Shown: positions 1 to 9,231, counted from the stretch's first letter. The stretch is DNA of 64,000 nt from Neoalteromonas flava (GCF_002807685.1 NZ_PEAX01000001.1:682001-746000), one strand, 5' to 3'. Program-made: numbers and translations. The notes: generated by a model from the letters alone, not told the origin.

Positions 1-221
1 GGGTTTTCATGGACCAATATTTGGTTCCTTGCCTCAAGCAATTGAACGAAACCCTTAAGCAACCGAATATTGATGTTGAAGCGGCGTTGACAGAAAACCT
101 GGTAATGATGGAAGAAATCGTACCCTATTTTGCTGAAATGCTGGCTGATGAGCCGGATAGAGAAATTAAAGCCAAAGAACGTATGTGGTTGGGTAATTAT
201 CGCACTAGCGTACTAGCTTGA
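1..221 (+). CDS. C-terminal end of an unidentified protein (cut by window edge)
   Basis: The frame is open to the left edge. The first ATG (position 9) has no visible ribosome binding site, so this is probably the 3' end of a longer gene and not a 70-residue protein. The visible part is helical and acidic and ends GNYRTSVLA. Its stop overlaps the ATG of the next gene as TGATG, so it is translationally coupled to the aryl-polyene genes downstream and is probably part of that operon. I do not recognise the family. Confidence 0.5.
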   Translation, partial: VFMDQYLVPCLKQLNETLKQPNIDVEAALTENLVMMEEIVPYFAEMLADEPDREIKAKERMWLGNYRTSVLA

Positions 222-811
222 TGCAGTATCAACGTCCTGGCATACGCAGCCTTGTAGTTGGATTTTTGCTTGCAACGGTAGTCATCAGTTACCCGTTTTT
301 GATCTATTCCTACATTGACATTCTGAGTCCCGCGGCCTTTGCGGGGCTGCTATTGTTGCTAATAGTTATCCGTTTTGTAGTGCTGAATAAAAAGCCGCAG
401 AAAAGTGATATCGCAATGCTAACGGTAATGAGTGTTTTTTGTGCTTGCGCTATTTGGCTTAACAGTGAATCCCTCCTGCGCTTCTACCCGGTTTTAATGA
501 ATGTGGGCATTGGCTTATTATTCCTTACCTCACTGTACGGCGACGAGTGTTTAATCGCGCGTTTTGCCAAGCTCAGCGGCAAAACACCACCTCCTGCTGC
601 TACCGGTTACTTGCGAACACTAACTTTGCTGTGGAGTTTATTATTGTTTTTAAACGGGGCGATTTCTGCCTATACAGCATGGTATACTGACTTGTCGACC
701 TGGGCGCTATACAACGGTTTTATTGCCTACGCCGTGATGGCTATTTTTGCGCTTAGCGAACTGCTATACCGACGACACTATAAAAAGAAGCACAACATAA
801 TTGATGATTAA
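221..811 (+). CDS. APE cluster integral membrane protein (COG4648/ApeG-like)
   Basis: About 196 residues, with five or six hydrophobic segments (for example residues 9-60, 66-85, 90-108, 130-150, 165-180) and a basic C-terminus (RRHYKKKH). No catalytic motif is seen. Size, topology and position match the COG4648 membrane protein that accompanies ACPs and the adenylation enzyme in aryl-polyene clusters; its exact role is unknown. ATG 221 is chosen over TTG 218 because it overlaps the preceding stop (TGATG), typical of coupled genes. Confidence 0.7.
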   Translation: MQYQRPGIRSLVVGFLLATVVISYPFLIYSYIDILSPAAFAGLLLLLIVIRFVVLNKKPQKSDIAMLTVMSVFCACAIWLNSESLLRFYPVLMNVGIGLLFLTSLYGDECLIARFAKLSGKTPPPAATGYLRTLTLLWSLLLFLNGAISAYTAWYTDLSTWALYNGFIAYAVMAIFALSELLYRRHYKKKHNIIDD

Positions 812-1193
812 TACACAGCACACAGCATTGACGGAGCTATTCGAGCAGGATCATGGACCTGACATTCTCGCGGTCGAGGGTGACGACTCAGCGGTACAGA
901 TTAACCTCTATGTTCCCAACACGACGAAATGGTTTGCAGGTCACTTCCCCGAGCAACCCGTACTGCCCGGCGTGGTACAAATAGATTGGGCGATTAAATT
1001 GGCAAAAGCCGTGTTCCCTTATTCGGGGAAATTTTCACAGGTCACCAATTTGAAGTTTAAATCCGTGGTTATGCCTGATACCGCATTAACCCTGGAGTTA
1101 GCCTTCGCTCCAGCGAAAGGTAGTGTGAGCTTTCATTACTTCAACACGACCGAATCCTTTTCTACTGGGAGTGTAAAATTTCACAACTCATGA
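804..1193 (+). CDS. apeI: APE 3-hydroxyacyl-ACP dehydratase, hotdog fold (ApeI-like)
   Basis: A 129-residue FabZ-like hotdog protein. The motif GHFPEQPVLPGVVQIDWA corresponds to the substrate-tunnel and catalytic segment of FabA/FabZ dehydratases (GHFP...PGV). In aryl-polyene synthesis such enzymes dehydrate the 3-hydroxyacyl-ACP intermediate at each elongation round, making the conjugated double bonds. ATG 804 overlaps the previous gene by 8 bases and the end overlaps the next start by 4, so it sits in a tight operon. A second dehydratase follows at 2952. The ApeI assignment rests on cluster position and short length. Confidence 0.75.
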   Translation: MINTQHTALTELFEQDHGPDILAVEGDDSAVQINLYVPNTTKWFAGHFPEQPVLPGVVQIDWAIKLAKAVFPYSGKFSQVTNLKFKSVVMPDTALTLELAFAPAKGSVSFHYFNTTESFSTGSVKFHNS

Positions 1194-1933
1194 ACTGCTG
1201 TATCATTATACCCCACTACAAACATGACCAGTTGTTTGCGCGCTTTTTGCCCAAACTGCTAACGCTTGATCTTCCCTGTATCGTTGTTGATGACGGCAGT
1301 GATCCAGACACACAAGCACGTTTAAGCGACCTATTGGCGGCATATCCACAGGTGCATCTGTTCCAGCACCACACTAATCGTGGCAAAGGTGCGGCCGTTA
1401 TAACGGCGTGTTACCACGCTCGGGCCATGGGGTTTAGTCACGTGTTACAGCTCGACGCCGATGGCCAGCACAACATAGATGATGCAACGCAACTGTTAGA
1501 TTATGCAAAAGTACATCCACACACGATTGTATGTGGTCGTCCTTTCTTTGATGAGTCAGCGCCTAAAGTGCGAGTTTATGGCCGTAAAGTGACGGATTTT
1601 TGGGTGGCATTCGAATCCCTGTCGTTCCAGATCAAAGACGGCTTGTGCGGCTTTCGCATTTATCCGCTGCAAGCCATGGAAACGGTTATTGACAATTACT
1701 ACATTGGTCCGCGTATGGACTTTGATCCGGAAATATTGGTTAAGGCAGCGTGGGCTAACATTGATATGCATTTTATCCCGACTAAAGTCATCTATCATGC
1801 AGACCCTGTCTCGCATTTTAATTATTTGCGCGATAATCTGCAGATGATCCGCTTACACGTGCGGCTTATCGCGGGCATGTTGATCCGGTTGCCTAAGTTA
1901 CTCTATCAGCGTTTTAAAGCGGTCACCTCATAG
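1190..1933 (+). CDS. Family 2 glycosyltransferase of the APE cluster
   Basis: A 247-residue GT2 (GT-A fold) enzyme. It has the opening IIPHYKHDQ, the nucleotide-binding DDGSD motif around residue 35, NRGKGAAVI, and the DADGQH metal-binding DXD-type motif near residue 90. There is no signal peptide, and the C-terminus is amphipathic (LIAGMLIRLPKLL), suggesting membrane association. It starts inside the apeI stop (ATGA) and is followed after 2 bases by an acyltransferase. As I recall, enterobacterial APE clusters carry these two activities in one fused protein (ApeJ); here they are separate frames. It probably transfers a sugar to the polyene-lipid. Confidence 0.8.
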   Translation: MNCCIIIPHYKHDQLFARFLPKLLTLDLPCIVVDDGSDPDTQARLSDLLAAYPQVHLFQHHTNRGKGAAVITACYHARAMGFSHVLQLDADGQHNIDDATQLLDYAKVHPHTIVCGRPFFDESAPKVRVYGRKVTDFWVAFESLSFQIKDGLCGFRIYPLQAMETVIDNYYIGPRMDFDPEILVKAAWANIDMHFIPTKVIYHADPVSHFNYLRDNLQMIRLHVRLIAGMLIRLPKLLYQRFKAVTS

Positions 1934-1935
1934 TC

Positions 1936-2952
1936 ATGCAGCAGGGTCATACCAAAGCGCTCGATAACGAGCAGGATCAGACTGAGCATTGGTCAGATAT
2001 TCATGAAGCCGGCACTTTATTTGGCATGCGCATAGTGTACTGGATGTATCGCTTATTTGGGCGGCGCGTGTTTTCGCTTATTATGTATCCAGTAGCATTG
2101 TATTTTGTGTTGTTTCGACGTGAGCAACGCCACGCTTCCTTACAGTTTTTACGGAGCCATTACCGCGTCAACCCAAGCGTTTGGCGGCGCCAGCCAAACT
2201 ACTTCCATGTGTTACTGCATTTTAAAAGTTTCGCCGAAGTAATTTTAGACAAACTGTTAGGTTGGTTAGTCGACATCGACGAAAACGATTTTATCCTCAC
2301 TGATCCTGACTTGATTGAGTCCTTACTGGCTGATCCCCGCGGACAACTCATTGTAGGCTCGCATTTTGGTAATTTGGAATTTTGCCGCGGCTTTATGCAG
2401 CGCTATAAGAGCAAAGTCATTAACGTCCTTTTGTACGACAAGCATGCCGGCAACTTTGTCAAAATGATGCAGAAAGAAAGTGCAGATTCACGCTTGAATG
2501 TGTATCAAGTGGATGAGTTTGATGTCACAACTATCATGACATTTAAAGAAAAAGTCGAGCGTGGTGAATGGGTATTTATCGCGGGTGACCGTATTCCGCT
2601 GACCGGTCTTGAACGCACCGTTTCAGTCAATTTTTTGGGTCAGCCGGCGCCTCTGCCTATCGGCCCTTATATGCTAGCCAAAGCCCTTGCGTGCCCAGTG
2701 AAATTTATGTTCGCCTATCGCGAACCAAACAATGAGCAAAAAATACGCTTTGATGTTACCGCCGTTTGTGACCGTCTAACCTTATCACGCAAACATAAGG
2801 TGCAGGACATTACGCAGTATGCACAATTGTTTGCCGATAAATTGCAGCAGCATTCTAGCGTTGCCCCGTATCAATGGTTTAATTTTTATGATTTCTGGCA
2901 CTCTGAAGCAATGGCGGTTGAGTCTCAGAGCGATCCCCAGAAGACCCCATAA
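1936..2952 (+). CDS. LpxL/HtrB-type lipid acyltransferase of the APE cluster
   Basis: A 338-residue protein like the lauroyl/myristoyl acyltransferase (LpxL/M) family. It has an N-terminal membrane segment (about residues 35-60), the catalytic GSHFGNLEFCRG (HX4E type) near residue 140, and AGDRIPL near residue 215. It probably joins the aryl-polyene acyl chain to a glycolipid anchor at the inner membrane. It lies 2 bases after the glycosyltransferase and its stop overlaps the next ATG (TAATG). The pair corresponds to the glycosyl/acyltransferase fusion of other APE clusters. Confidence 0.8.
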   Translation: MQQGHTKALDNEQDQTEHWSDIHEAGTLFGMRIVYWMYRLFGRRVFSLIMYPVALYFVLFRREQRHASLQFLRSHYRVNPSVWRRQPNYFHVLLHFKSFAEVILDKLLGWLVDIDENDFILTDPDLIESLLADPRGQLIVGSHFGNLEFCRGFMQRYKSKVINVLLYDKHAGNFVKMMQKESADSRLNVYQVDEFDVTTIMTFKEKVERGEWVFIAGDRIPLTGLERTVSVNFLGQPAPLPIGPYMLAKALACPVKFMFAYREPNNEQKIRFDVTAVCDRLTLSRKHKVQDITQYAQLFADKLQQHSSVAPYQWFNFYDFWHSEAMAVESQSDPQKTP

Positions 2953-3446
2953 TGAGAGAAAACGCCCCAATGGATGAAAGGTTTGATCCAGAAATTTTAA
3001 CCCTTATCCCCCACCGTCAGCCCATGTTGTTGATCAATCACATGACTCACCTCGATAAGAGTCATTCGGAAGCGTTAGTGGTGATTGACGAGGAGACCCC
3101 TTTCTTCGAACCTGGCAAGGGCGTTCCGACGTGGATCGGGATTGAATATATGGGGCAAACTGCAGCCCTTATAGCAGGCTATCGCTTAAAACATGGGTTG
3201 TTACCTCCTCACCTAGGTTTTCTGCTCGGTACACGGAGCTTTTCTGCGACGTGTGAATACTTTGCCCCGGGTACCGTGTTAAAGGTTATTGCCAAAGAAA
3301 ATGCCGTCGTAGCAGACGGCTTTGCAAAGTTTGATTGTGTGATTGAGAATAATGCAGCGCAGCAGGAAGCTGCTGAACCACTGGCCAAAGCCAGCTTATC
3401 GGTGTTTCGAAAAACCATCCCAGAAGGAGCGGATAATGAAAAATAA
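2952..3446 (+). CDS. apeP: APE 3-hydroxyacyl-ACP dehydratase (ApeP-like)
   Basis: A 164-residue hotdog dehydratase with the FabA/FabZ-like segments IPHRQPMLLINHM (residues about 19-31) and WIGIEYMGQTAALIAGYR, as in the COG4706 family of predicted 3-hydroxylacyl-ACP dehydratases. An inner ATG at 2970 (MDERFDPE) is an alternative start. The stop overlaps the ketosynthase start by 11 bases. Known APE systems form a dehydratase heterodimer (ApeI with ApeP), which would explain two dehydratases here. Confidence 0.75.
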   Translation: MRENAPMDERFDPEILTLIPHRQPMLLINHMTHLDKSHSEALVVIDEETPFFEPGKGVPTWIGIEYMGQTAALIAGYRLKHGLLPPHLGFLLGTRSFSATCEYFAPGTVLKVIAKENAVVADGFAKFDCVIENNAAQQEAAEPLAKASLSVFRKTIPEGADNEK

Positions 3447-4677
3447 TAATTATAAACGAGTGGTTATCACAGGCGTAGGGGTTGTATCTTCGCTTGGCAA
3501 CGATTGGGATTCGGTTAAACGAGCAGTTCAGAGTGGCAAATCTGGCGTTTGCTTTATGGAGGATTGGCAAAAGTATAACGGCCTTGGGACTTATCTTGCC
3601 GCCCCTATTCATGATTTTGAATTGCCTGAGCATTACACCAAAAAGAAAAAACGCAGCATGGGCCGAGTCGCTCAGTTTGGAGTGCTTGCCACCGAGCGGG
3701 CATTAGCTGATGCTAATCTTCTTGACGACCCGAAAATCAAATCGGCGGCTACAGGTATTGCGTACGGTTCAGCAACAGGCAGCAGTGCCGCGGCACTCGA
3801 ATTCGTCCCCATGCTCGAGAGCTTATCTACCTCACGGATCAACAGTAGCACTTATTTACGCATGATGGCGCACACTGCTGCGGTCAACATCAGTGTGTAT
3901 TTTGGTACTCAAGGCCGAATGTACACTACCTCAACCGCCTGTACCGCGGGTAGTCAGGGTATCGGTTATTCCTATGAAGCCATTCGATATGGCATGCAAG
4001 ATATCATGATTGCAGGCGGTGCCGAAGAGTTGTGTCCATCGCAAGCGGCAGTGTTTGACACCCTATTTGCGGCGAGTAAGAAAAACGATACACCAGAAGC
4101 TACGCCGCGCCCCTTTGACCGTGATCGCGATGGTTTGGTACTCGGTGAAGGCGCCTGTACACTGATTTTAGAATCTCTGGAGCACGCTCAAGCACGCGGT
4201 GCGACAATCCTTGCTGAAGTGGTCGGTTACGGCACTAATACCGACGGTGCGCATCTGGTTAAGCCTAATTTAGATACCGTTAAACAAGTCATGTCTGACG
4301 CACTCAACGATGCTGATCTGAGTGCCGACGATATCGGTTATGTGTCAGCCCATGGTACGGCGACCGCACATGGGGATATCTCTGAGAGTCAGGCGACCTT
4401 TGAAGTGCTCGGTACTAAGCCGGTGAGTTCGATGAAAAGTTATACTGGGCACACGCTGGGGGCCTGCGGCGCCTTCGAGGCTTGGGTCGGCATTAAAATG
4501 ATGAATGAAGGATGGTTCGCCCCTACCCTCAATTTGGATAATGTCGATCCGCGTTGTGCACCGTTGGATTATATCCAACATGAGTGCCGCGAGATCCAGA
4601 CAGACTACTTTATGAGCAACAATCTAGCCTTCGGTGGCGTTAACACCTCACTGATCTTTAAACGCTTTACTGCATAA
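3436..4677 (+). CDS. Beta-ketoacyl-ACP synthase (FabF-like) of the APE cluster
   Basis: A 413-residue ketosynthase with the complete catalytic triad: Cys169 in TACTAGSQG, His306 in SAHGTATAHGD and His339 in SYTGHTLGACG. The start at 3436 is chosen because of the AAGGAG ribosome binding site at 3424-3429 and the canonical N-terminus KRVVITGVGVVSSLG; the longer frame upstream is not expected. It condenses malonyl-ACP onto the growing polyene. Having all three residues makes it an active KS and not a chain-length factor. It could be ApeO- or ApeR-like; I cannot tell which. A partner KS/CLF is not seen in the window. Confidence 0.85.
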   Translation: MKNNNYKRVVITGVGVVSSLGNDWDSVKRAVQSGKSGVCFMEDWQKYNGLGTYLAAPIHDFELPEHYTKKKKRSMGRVAQFGVLATERALADANLLDDPKIKSAATGIAYGSATGSSAAALEFVPMLESLSTSRINSSTYLRMMAHTAAVNISVYFGTQGRMYTTSTACTAGSQGIGYSYEAIRYGMQDIMIAGGAEELCPSQAAVFDTLFAASKKNDTPEATPRPFDRDRDGLVLGEGACTLILESLEHAQARGATILAEVVGYGTNTDGAHLVKPNLDTVKQVMSDALNDADLSADDIGYVSAHGTATAHGDISESQATFEVLGTKPVSSMKSYTGHTLGACGAFEAWVGIKMMNEGWFAPTLNLDNVDPRCAPLDYIQHECREIQTDYFMSNNLAFGGVNTSLIFKRFTA

Positions 4678-4680
4678 CTA

Positions 4681-4707
4681 AAAGAAGGGCACCGTTGCCC
4701 TTCTTTT
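4681..4707. terminator. Bidirectional intrinsic terminator between convergent APE operons
   Basis: Inverted repeat AAAGAAGGGC / GCCCTTCTTT with a 6-base loop, with T-rich sequence on both strands. It lies 4 bases after the ketosynthase stop and upstream of the convergent ketoreductase end at 4765. Confidence 0.85.
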
Positions 4708-4764
4708 CTGTTCGCTCAAAATATCACGCAGTAACTCAGTGAAATATATGGCAGCAACGTCTAG

Positions 4765-5496
4765 TTAACACATACCACCGTTGACACTGATCACTTGACG
4801 GGTAATGTATTTCGCGCCATCAGACATGAGAAAGGCAATCGTATTGGCGACATCTTCCACATGACCAAATTCGCCGAGTGGGATCATTTTCTTTGCTTCA
4901 TCCGCAACCACACCCTCTATCATGCCGGTTTCGATGACACCAGGAGCGACGCAATTGACGGTAATTTTGCGTTTGCCCAACTCTATCGCCAGTGCTTTAG
5001 TCGCACCGATAATCCCAGCCTTAGAAGCACTGTAATTGGTTTGACCGCGATTCCCCACCAAACCAGAAACTGACGATAAGGTAACGATGCGACCGCCTTT
5101 ACGTAATCGGATCATAGGCATAATGGTAGGGTGCAATACATTGTAGAAACCATCTAGGTTGGTGTGCACCACCTGCTTCCATTCGCCTTCACTCATCGCA
5201 GGAAATGCGTTGTCTTTGGTGATCCCTGCGTTACAGACCACGCCATAGTACGCACCATGCTCAGCAATATCCTGCTCAATAGCGGCCTTCGTTGCTGCGC
5301 AATCACTCACGTCAAATTGAATGCTGTGAGCACTTCCACCTGCGGCTTGAATCCCAGCCACTAACGCATTCGCTGCATCTGCACCATTGCGATAGTGCAC
5401 AGCAATAGCAAACCCTTCTGCGGCCAACTTTGCCGCTGTTGCTTTACCAATTCCACCACTAGCACCAGTGACTAAAACGCGCTTGAGCTCAGACAT
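4765..5496 (-). CDS. apeQ: 3-oxoacyl-ACP reductase (FabG-like, ApeQ-like)
   Basis: A 243-residue short-chain dehydrogenase. It has the NADP-binding TGASGGIG (residues 10-17), NAG (CNAGITKDN), the catalytic Ser (TLSSVSG) and YSASK. It reduces 3-ketoacyl-ACP to the 3-hydroxy form in each polyene extension cycle. The ATG at 5496 is preferred: AAGGAG lies 8 to 13 bases upstream and it overlaps the exporter stop by 8 bases. The longer frame would add an implausible hydrophobic tail that merely reads through the exporter gene. It is last in the 11014-4765 minus-strand operon. Confidence 0.85.
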   Translation of the reverse strand: MSELKRVLVTGASGGIGKATAAKLAAEGFAIAVHYRNGADAANALVAGIQAAGGSAHSIQFDVSDCAATKAAIEQDIAEHGAYYGVVCNAGITKDNAFPAMSEGEWKQVVHTNLDGFYNVLHPTIMPMIRLRKGGRIVTLSSVSGLVGNRGQTNYSASKAGIIGATKALAIELGKRKITVNCVAPGVIETGMIEGVVADEAKKMIPLGEFGHVEDVANTIAFLMSDGAKYITRQVISVNGGMC

Positions 5497-7819
5497 CAGA
5501 AGCTTCTCCTTGAATAGCAGGTTGATTAAATAAACAAATAGCAGCAATAAAATTAATACTGTTAGCAATCAGAATGGTACTGCCAAACGCCTGCACTATC
5601 GGCATTGAGCTAAAGGCTAACAAACCAAAAGAAAGCAAACTGGTGAGTGCTGATAGTAAAATCGCTTGCTGGGTAATGGCTCGTTTATGCTGCATTTCTT
5701 TGGCAAAGATGATGTAGTCCATCCCCAAACCAAGCACCAAAAACAGTGCCATTACATGAAATACCGTGATCGCTTGCCCAAGGATTATCAAAATCGCAAG
5801 CGTAATAATACTCGCGGTACTCGGGATCAACAGTAATAGGATTACAGATAACTGGCGATAATACAGCACCAACATAACAGCGATCAGGCCATAAGCGACA
5901 ACCAACAAGCTAGCCCCATGCAGACGCTGTGCCTGTAAAGCCGTAACCGCACTATCGAGGCCACTGACATAGCGAATGTTAGCAAACTGCGCGCTGGTAT
6001 TTTCCAACACGGTTAAATCCGCATGCTTTTTAATCAGTACAAAACTATAAACAGACGACTCATGTTCTATCCATAATGGGGGAATAGCGGGGATCGCTTG
6101 GTTGAGCTCAGGAAAAGCCAAGTAAGCCTCAGCGCCGTGCTCTCGATAAGCCGCTTGCATTGATTGCGCTTGTTGCGGGGGCATACCAAGCAGACCAAAG
6201 AATGTCTCCAAAACGCCACCGTCTTGATACAAGACCTCTTGCAACCGGTAATTGTTTTGCTGCTCGCTTGGGCTGGGTAACCAGTCCAACACACTCGTTA
6301 TTTGCTCAGAAGGGTTATCAAGAACCTGATAAAACCCATTCAACGTTTGATAAATATCATCAGCAGAGCGCCCCTCAACAATAAAATAACGCCCGGGTTC
6401 ATACACTTGAGTTAATTCTGCCACTGCTTGCTCTTGCGCAATCAATTCTGCTGAAACATGGAAGAACCGACGCGGGTCGTCGTTGGTCGCAATGTTCGCG
6501 GTTGCAAGGTAGACAGCGCCAAAAAAAGCGCTTAATAACCCGATTATAGCTAGCCGCTGGGGTTTACGGGCTAACAACCGCTGAATGGCCGTTATGACTT
6601 GAACGAGCACAGTTTGACGCGCCACTATTGAGCGGCGAGTAACAAGCGGACCTAATACCATGACTGACAACCAAGCGAGTACCAATCCTGAACAGGAAAA
6701 TAGGGCGACTTTTTGCAACAGTAACAAATCCGATAACGTTAAGGCGCCATAACCGACCAGTGAAGTAATTACACTTAGCGCCATTGCGCGACCTAGGCTG
6801 TTAGTTTTAGTGGCTTCTGCACTAACCGCTGCTGCGTCACTGTCTGGCGCCAAAAAGTGATAAAAGTAATGTAACGAGTAGTCAACGACGATACCAATTA
6901 GGCTAGCACCAAAGACAATAGTTAATACATGAATGGAGCCGAAGACCCAGATACTGGTTAGAATGCCAAAGCCAATCCCGATGGCGATAGACGTAAGCGC
7001 CAGTGTTAATGGTAACAGAGAACGAAAAACCACCAGCATTAAAACGATTACGCCAACGATTGAGCCAATGGCGATCAGCTGAATATCCCCTTGCGCAGAT
7101 TGCGCTGAATCGACGGCGAAGAAAAACAATCCCGAGCGTAATACTTGCACGTCATATTGCTGTGCCACGCCATCGATGGCTTGAACAATTGTCTGGTAGA
7201 GCACCTGCTGCTCAGCCATTGACTCTGGATAAGGTCGGATCAATACAGTAAAGGTAGAAGCACTATACTTCGCTTCGCTGTCATCGATGGCTCCCTGTGC
7301 TGCATTGTCAAATTGCTGAATACTGCTTAACAAATAATCAGAAAACCAGCCGAGCGGATCATCGGCAAAAGGTACCAAGCGTATCCCATCACCAAATTGG
7401 TACAACTTGCGTTGGGCTTCAATGGCCATCGCCTGAGCATTTGCATTAAGCAAGCGTTGTTGTTGCTCAGTGGTTAATAAATTGAATTGAAACGGGATCA
7501 GTTCCGCGAGATAGGCAGAAGCGATTTCACTACTATCAATAACCTGTAATGCAGGTTGCGCAGCAAATTTTTCGGCGAGAGCCGCTTTAGCTTGAGTCAG
7601 TGTGTTTGCATTAGTGCCCTTAAGCACAAGGGTAAAGCGCTGACTAATGTCTTGAGTTAGAGTATCAACGGCAAACTGGGCACCAGGTTCAAACACATGG
7701 ACCGGATTGAAATCTTGCAGATTAGTATCGATTCGGATACGTTCGTTGCCGACTGTAAACAACAAAATACAAGCGCTAACGGCAACAACAAAAATGGCTC
7801 TCCCTATCCAATTAAGCAT
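5489..7819 (-). CDS. MMPL/RND-superfamily exporter (ApeM-like)
   Basis: 776 residues with the MMPL layout. There is an N-terminal signal/TM segment, then a periplasmic domain (about 30-245), then a TM bundle (about 250-400). A second TM, a second periplasmic domain (about 440-610) and a final TM bundle (about 625-765) follow. LGMDYIIFAKE near residue 705 resembles the proton-relay TM4/TM10 segments of this family. In APE clusters this exporter is thought to move the aryl-polyene lipid from the inner membrane towards the LolA-like carrier encoded next to it. It starts 4 bases after that gene's stop. Confidence 0.8.
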   Translation of the reverse strand: MLNWIGRAIFVVAVSACILLFTVGNERIRIDTNLQDFNPVHVFEPGAQFAVDTLTQDISQRFTLVLKGTNANTLTQAKAALAEKFAAQPALQVIDSSEIASAYLAELIPFQFNLLTTEQQQRLLNANAQAMAIEAQRKLYQFGDGIRLVPFADDPLGWFSDYLLSSIQQFDNAAQGAIDDSEAKYSASTFTVLIRPYPESMAEQQVLYQTIVQAIDGVAQQYDVQVLRSGLFFFAVDSAQSAQGDIQLIAIGSIVGVIVLMLVVFRSLLPLTLALTSIAIGIGFGILTSIWVFGSIHVLTIVFGASLIGIVVDYSLHYFYHFLAPDSDAAAVSAEATKTNSLGRAMALSVITSLVGYGALTLSDLLLLQKVALFSCSGLVLAWLSVMVLGPLVTRRSIVARQTVLVQVITAIQRLLARKPQRLAIIGLLSAFFGAVYLATANIATNDDPRRFFHVSAELIAQEQAVAELTQVYEPGRYFIVEGRSADDIYQTLNGFYQVLDNPSEQITSVLDWLPSPSEQQNNYRLQEVLYQDGGVLETFFGLLGMPPQQAQSMQAAYREHGAEAYLAFPELNQAIPAIPPLWIEHESSVYSFVLIKKHADLTVLENTSAQFANIRYVSGLDSAVTALQAQRLHGASLLVVAYGLIAVMLVLYYRQLSVILLLLIPSTASIITLAILIILGQAITVFHVMALFLVLGLGMDYIIFAKEMQHKRAITQQAILLSALTSLLSFGLLAFSSMPIVQAFGSTILIANSINFIAAICLFNQPAIQGEASDV

Positions 7820-7823
7820 ACAC

Positions 7824-8561
7824 TTACATCCTTTCGTAGTAATCGCGGGAGCGTAACACCCGACACCATTCTAGAGGGCTTGGATAAAGTTGCTGGCATT
7901 GCTCGTATGCGGCTTTTTTGCTGTCAAAGCTATAATTGACCGTATCGCCAATTTTGATCACCGTATCCTGTCCGGTAACATCAGTAATAACCACATGCAG
8001 AGTTTCAGCTTGCTCATTATCTGCTAACGGGTTGACCACAATTTGTTGTAAGCCCTTACGCATAAACTCCCCTATTGGCGTTAACCGGGTCGCCTGCGTC
8101 GTTGTATCCCTGGTCACATCAAATTCTTCGGCGAAATATGCCGTATCACCTTTTAACAGACGGATAAATACATTCGACATAATGTAGCGAGCAGTCCCTG
8201 CCAGAGGCTCTATTTCGCCTTGAGCATCAACGCGATAACTGGCACTAGAATTGGCATACAACAAGGCATCTTGAAAGGGCGCTTGGGTATTCCACACTAA
8301 CCCAAAGTCACAGGAGTAATAGAAGTCGCCAGTCGACACCAGAGGAAAATCGAGACCTTGAATGCGCTTTTGCTGTTGGAATTGGCCTGAAAAATGACAG
8401 CTCGGCGGGAATATCGCGGCTAATAACTGTTGTTCCGAAAGTGTGGACTTGTCGGTTTCTGCGCTCGTCGCATTGATGCTTTGCCCCAGGAATATAAAAA
8501 GCGCACCCGATATCGTTAGTCGCTTTACAATCTTTGCGAACAAACTAAGCATCATTAGCAA
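7824..8561 (-). CDS. LolA-like outer-membrane lipid carrier (ApeL-like)
   Basis: 245 residues with an N-terminal signal peptide (LTISGALFIFLGQSINATSA). The body has the LolA-like pattern QQKRIQGLDFPLVSTGDFYY and LVWNTQAPF typical of APE-associated LolA homologues. It probably ferries the polyene-lipid across the periplasm, working with the MMPL exporter just downstream. The start overlaps the thioesterase end by 17 bases; ATG 8552 is an equally possible start. ApeL assignment is from position and family. Confidence 0.75.
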   Translation of the reverse strand: MLMMLSLFAKIVKRLTISGALFIFLGQSINATSAETDKSTLSEQQLLAAIFPPSCHFSGQFQQQKRIQGLDFPLVSTGDFYYSCDFGLVWNTQAPFQDALLYANSSASYRVDAQGEIEPLAGTARYIMSNVFIRLLKGDTAYFAEEFDVTRDTTTQATRLTPIGEFMRKGLQQIVVNPLADNEQAETLHVVITDVTGQDTVIKIGDTVNYSFDSKKAAYEQCQQLYPSPLEWCRVLRSRDYYERM

Positions 8562-8970
8562 GTTCCAGCCAGGCCTCTACTTTCTCAACCAAAAAAGCAG
8601 GCGATTCAAATTGAGTAATATTATCAGGCATGGCGATAGCGAATTGTGTAGACACCGCTTTAGTAAACACTTCACGGGTGTCAGCATCGCGGATTTCGTA
8701 GCGAATTCGTAAGCGGTTTTGCCACTCCACAAACCACGCCTCAAAGGTAACTTTCTGTTTGAACAGCAGTGGCCTTACATACTTGATTTGGAGATCAACG
8801 ATGGGGAAAAAGAATCCTTTCTCCTCCATCAAACTGTATGGGCACCCTGCCTCTTCCAATAGAGCACACCGCGCAATTTCAATGTATTTGGGATAATTCC
8901 CATGCCAAACCACACGATAGGAGTCAACATCGAAAAAGGGAATTTCATACTGGGTAGCGACGCGCTTCAT
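8545..8970 (-). CDS. apeK: Acyl-ACP/CoA thioesterase, 4HBT hotdog (ApeK-like)
   Basis: A 141-residue YbgC/FadM-type thioesterase with the 4-hydroxybenzoyl-CoA thioesterase signature: FFDVDSYRVVWHGNY (catalytic Asp about residue 16) and IEIARCALLEEAG. In APE synthesis the thioesterase may release or proofread aryl-polyenoic acyl chains on the ACP. It lies 6 bases downstream of an ACP gene and overlaps the LolA-like gene, so coupled translation is likely. Confidence 0.8.
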   Translation of the reverse strand: MKRVATQYEIPFFDVDSYRVVWHGNYPKYIEIARCALLEEAGCPYSLMEEKGFFFPIVDLQIKYVRPLLFKQKVTFEAWFVEWQNRLRIRYEIRDADTREVFTKAVSTQFAIAMPDNITQFESPAFLVEKVEAWLELANDA

Positions 8971-8976
8971 AAAGCC

Positions 8977-9231
8977 TTAAGGGTTATTGGATAATTCAAC
9001 AAAAGCGTCGATAACGTCTTGGATCGTTCGAACTTCGTTGAATTTTTCCGACGAAATATCAACCTCAACCGATTGCTTAAGATCAATTAACAAATCCACC
9101 GCGTCGATACTGTCAATATCCAGGTCTTCGTACAATTTTGCTTCTGGAACAATATCAGCTTCATCTAATTCGAATAAATCCACTAAGATACGTCTGATTT
9201 CAGCTAATATTTTTTGTTCTTGCTCTGTCAT
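8977..9231 (-). CDS. Acyl carrier protein (APE)
   Basis: An 84-residue acidic ACP with the phosphopantetheine attachment site DLDIDSIDAVDL; the modified serine is Ser41. It is one of two ACPs in the cluster (the other at 11163), matching the ApeE/ApeF pair. It lies between an acyltransferase and a thioesterase in the minus-strand operon. Which of the two carries the starter and which the growing chain cannot be told from sequence alone. Confidence 0.85.
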   Translation of the reverse strand: MTEQEQKILAEIRRILVDLFELDEADIVPEAKLYEDLDIDSIDAVDLLIDLKQSVEVDISSEKFNEVRTIQDVIDAFVELSNNP

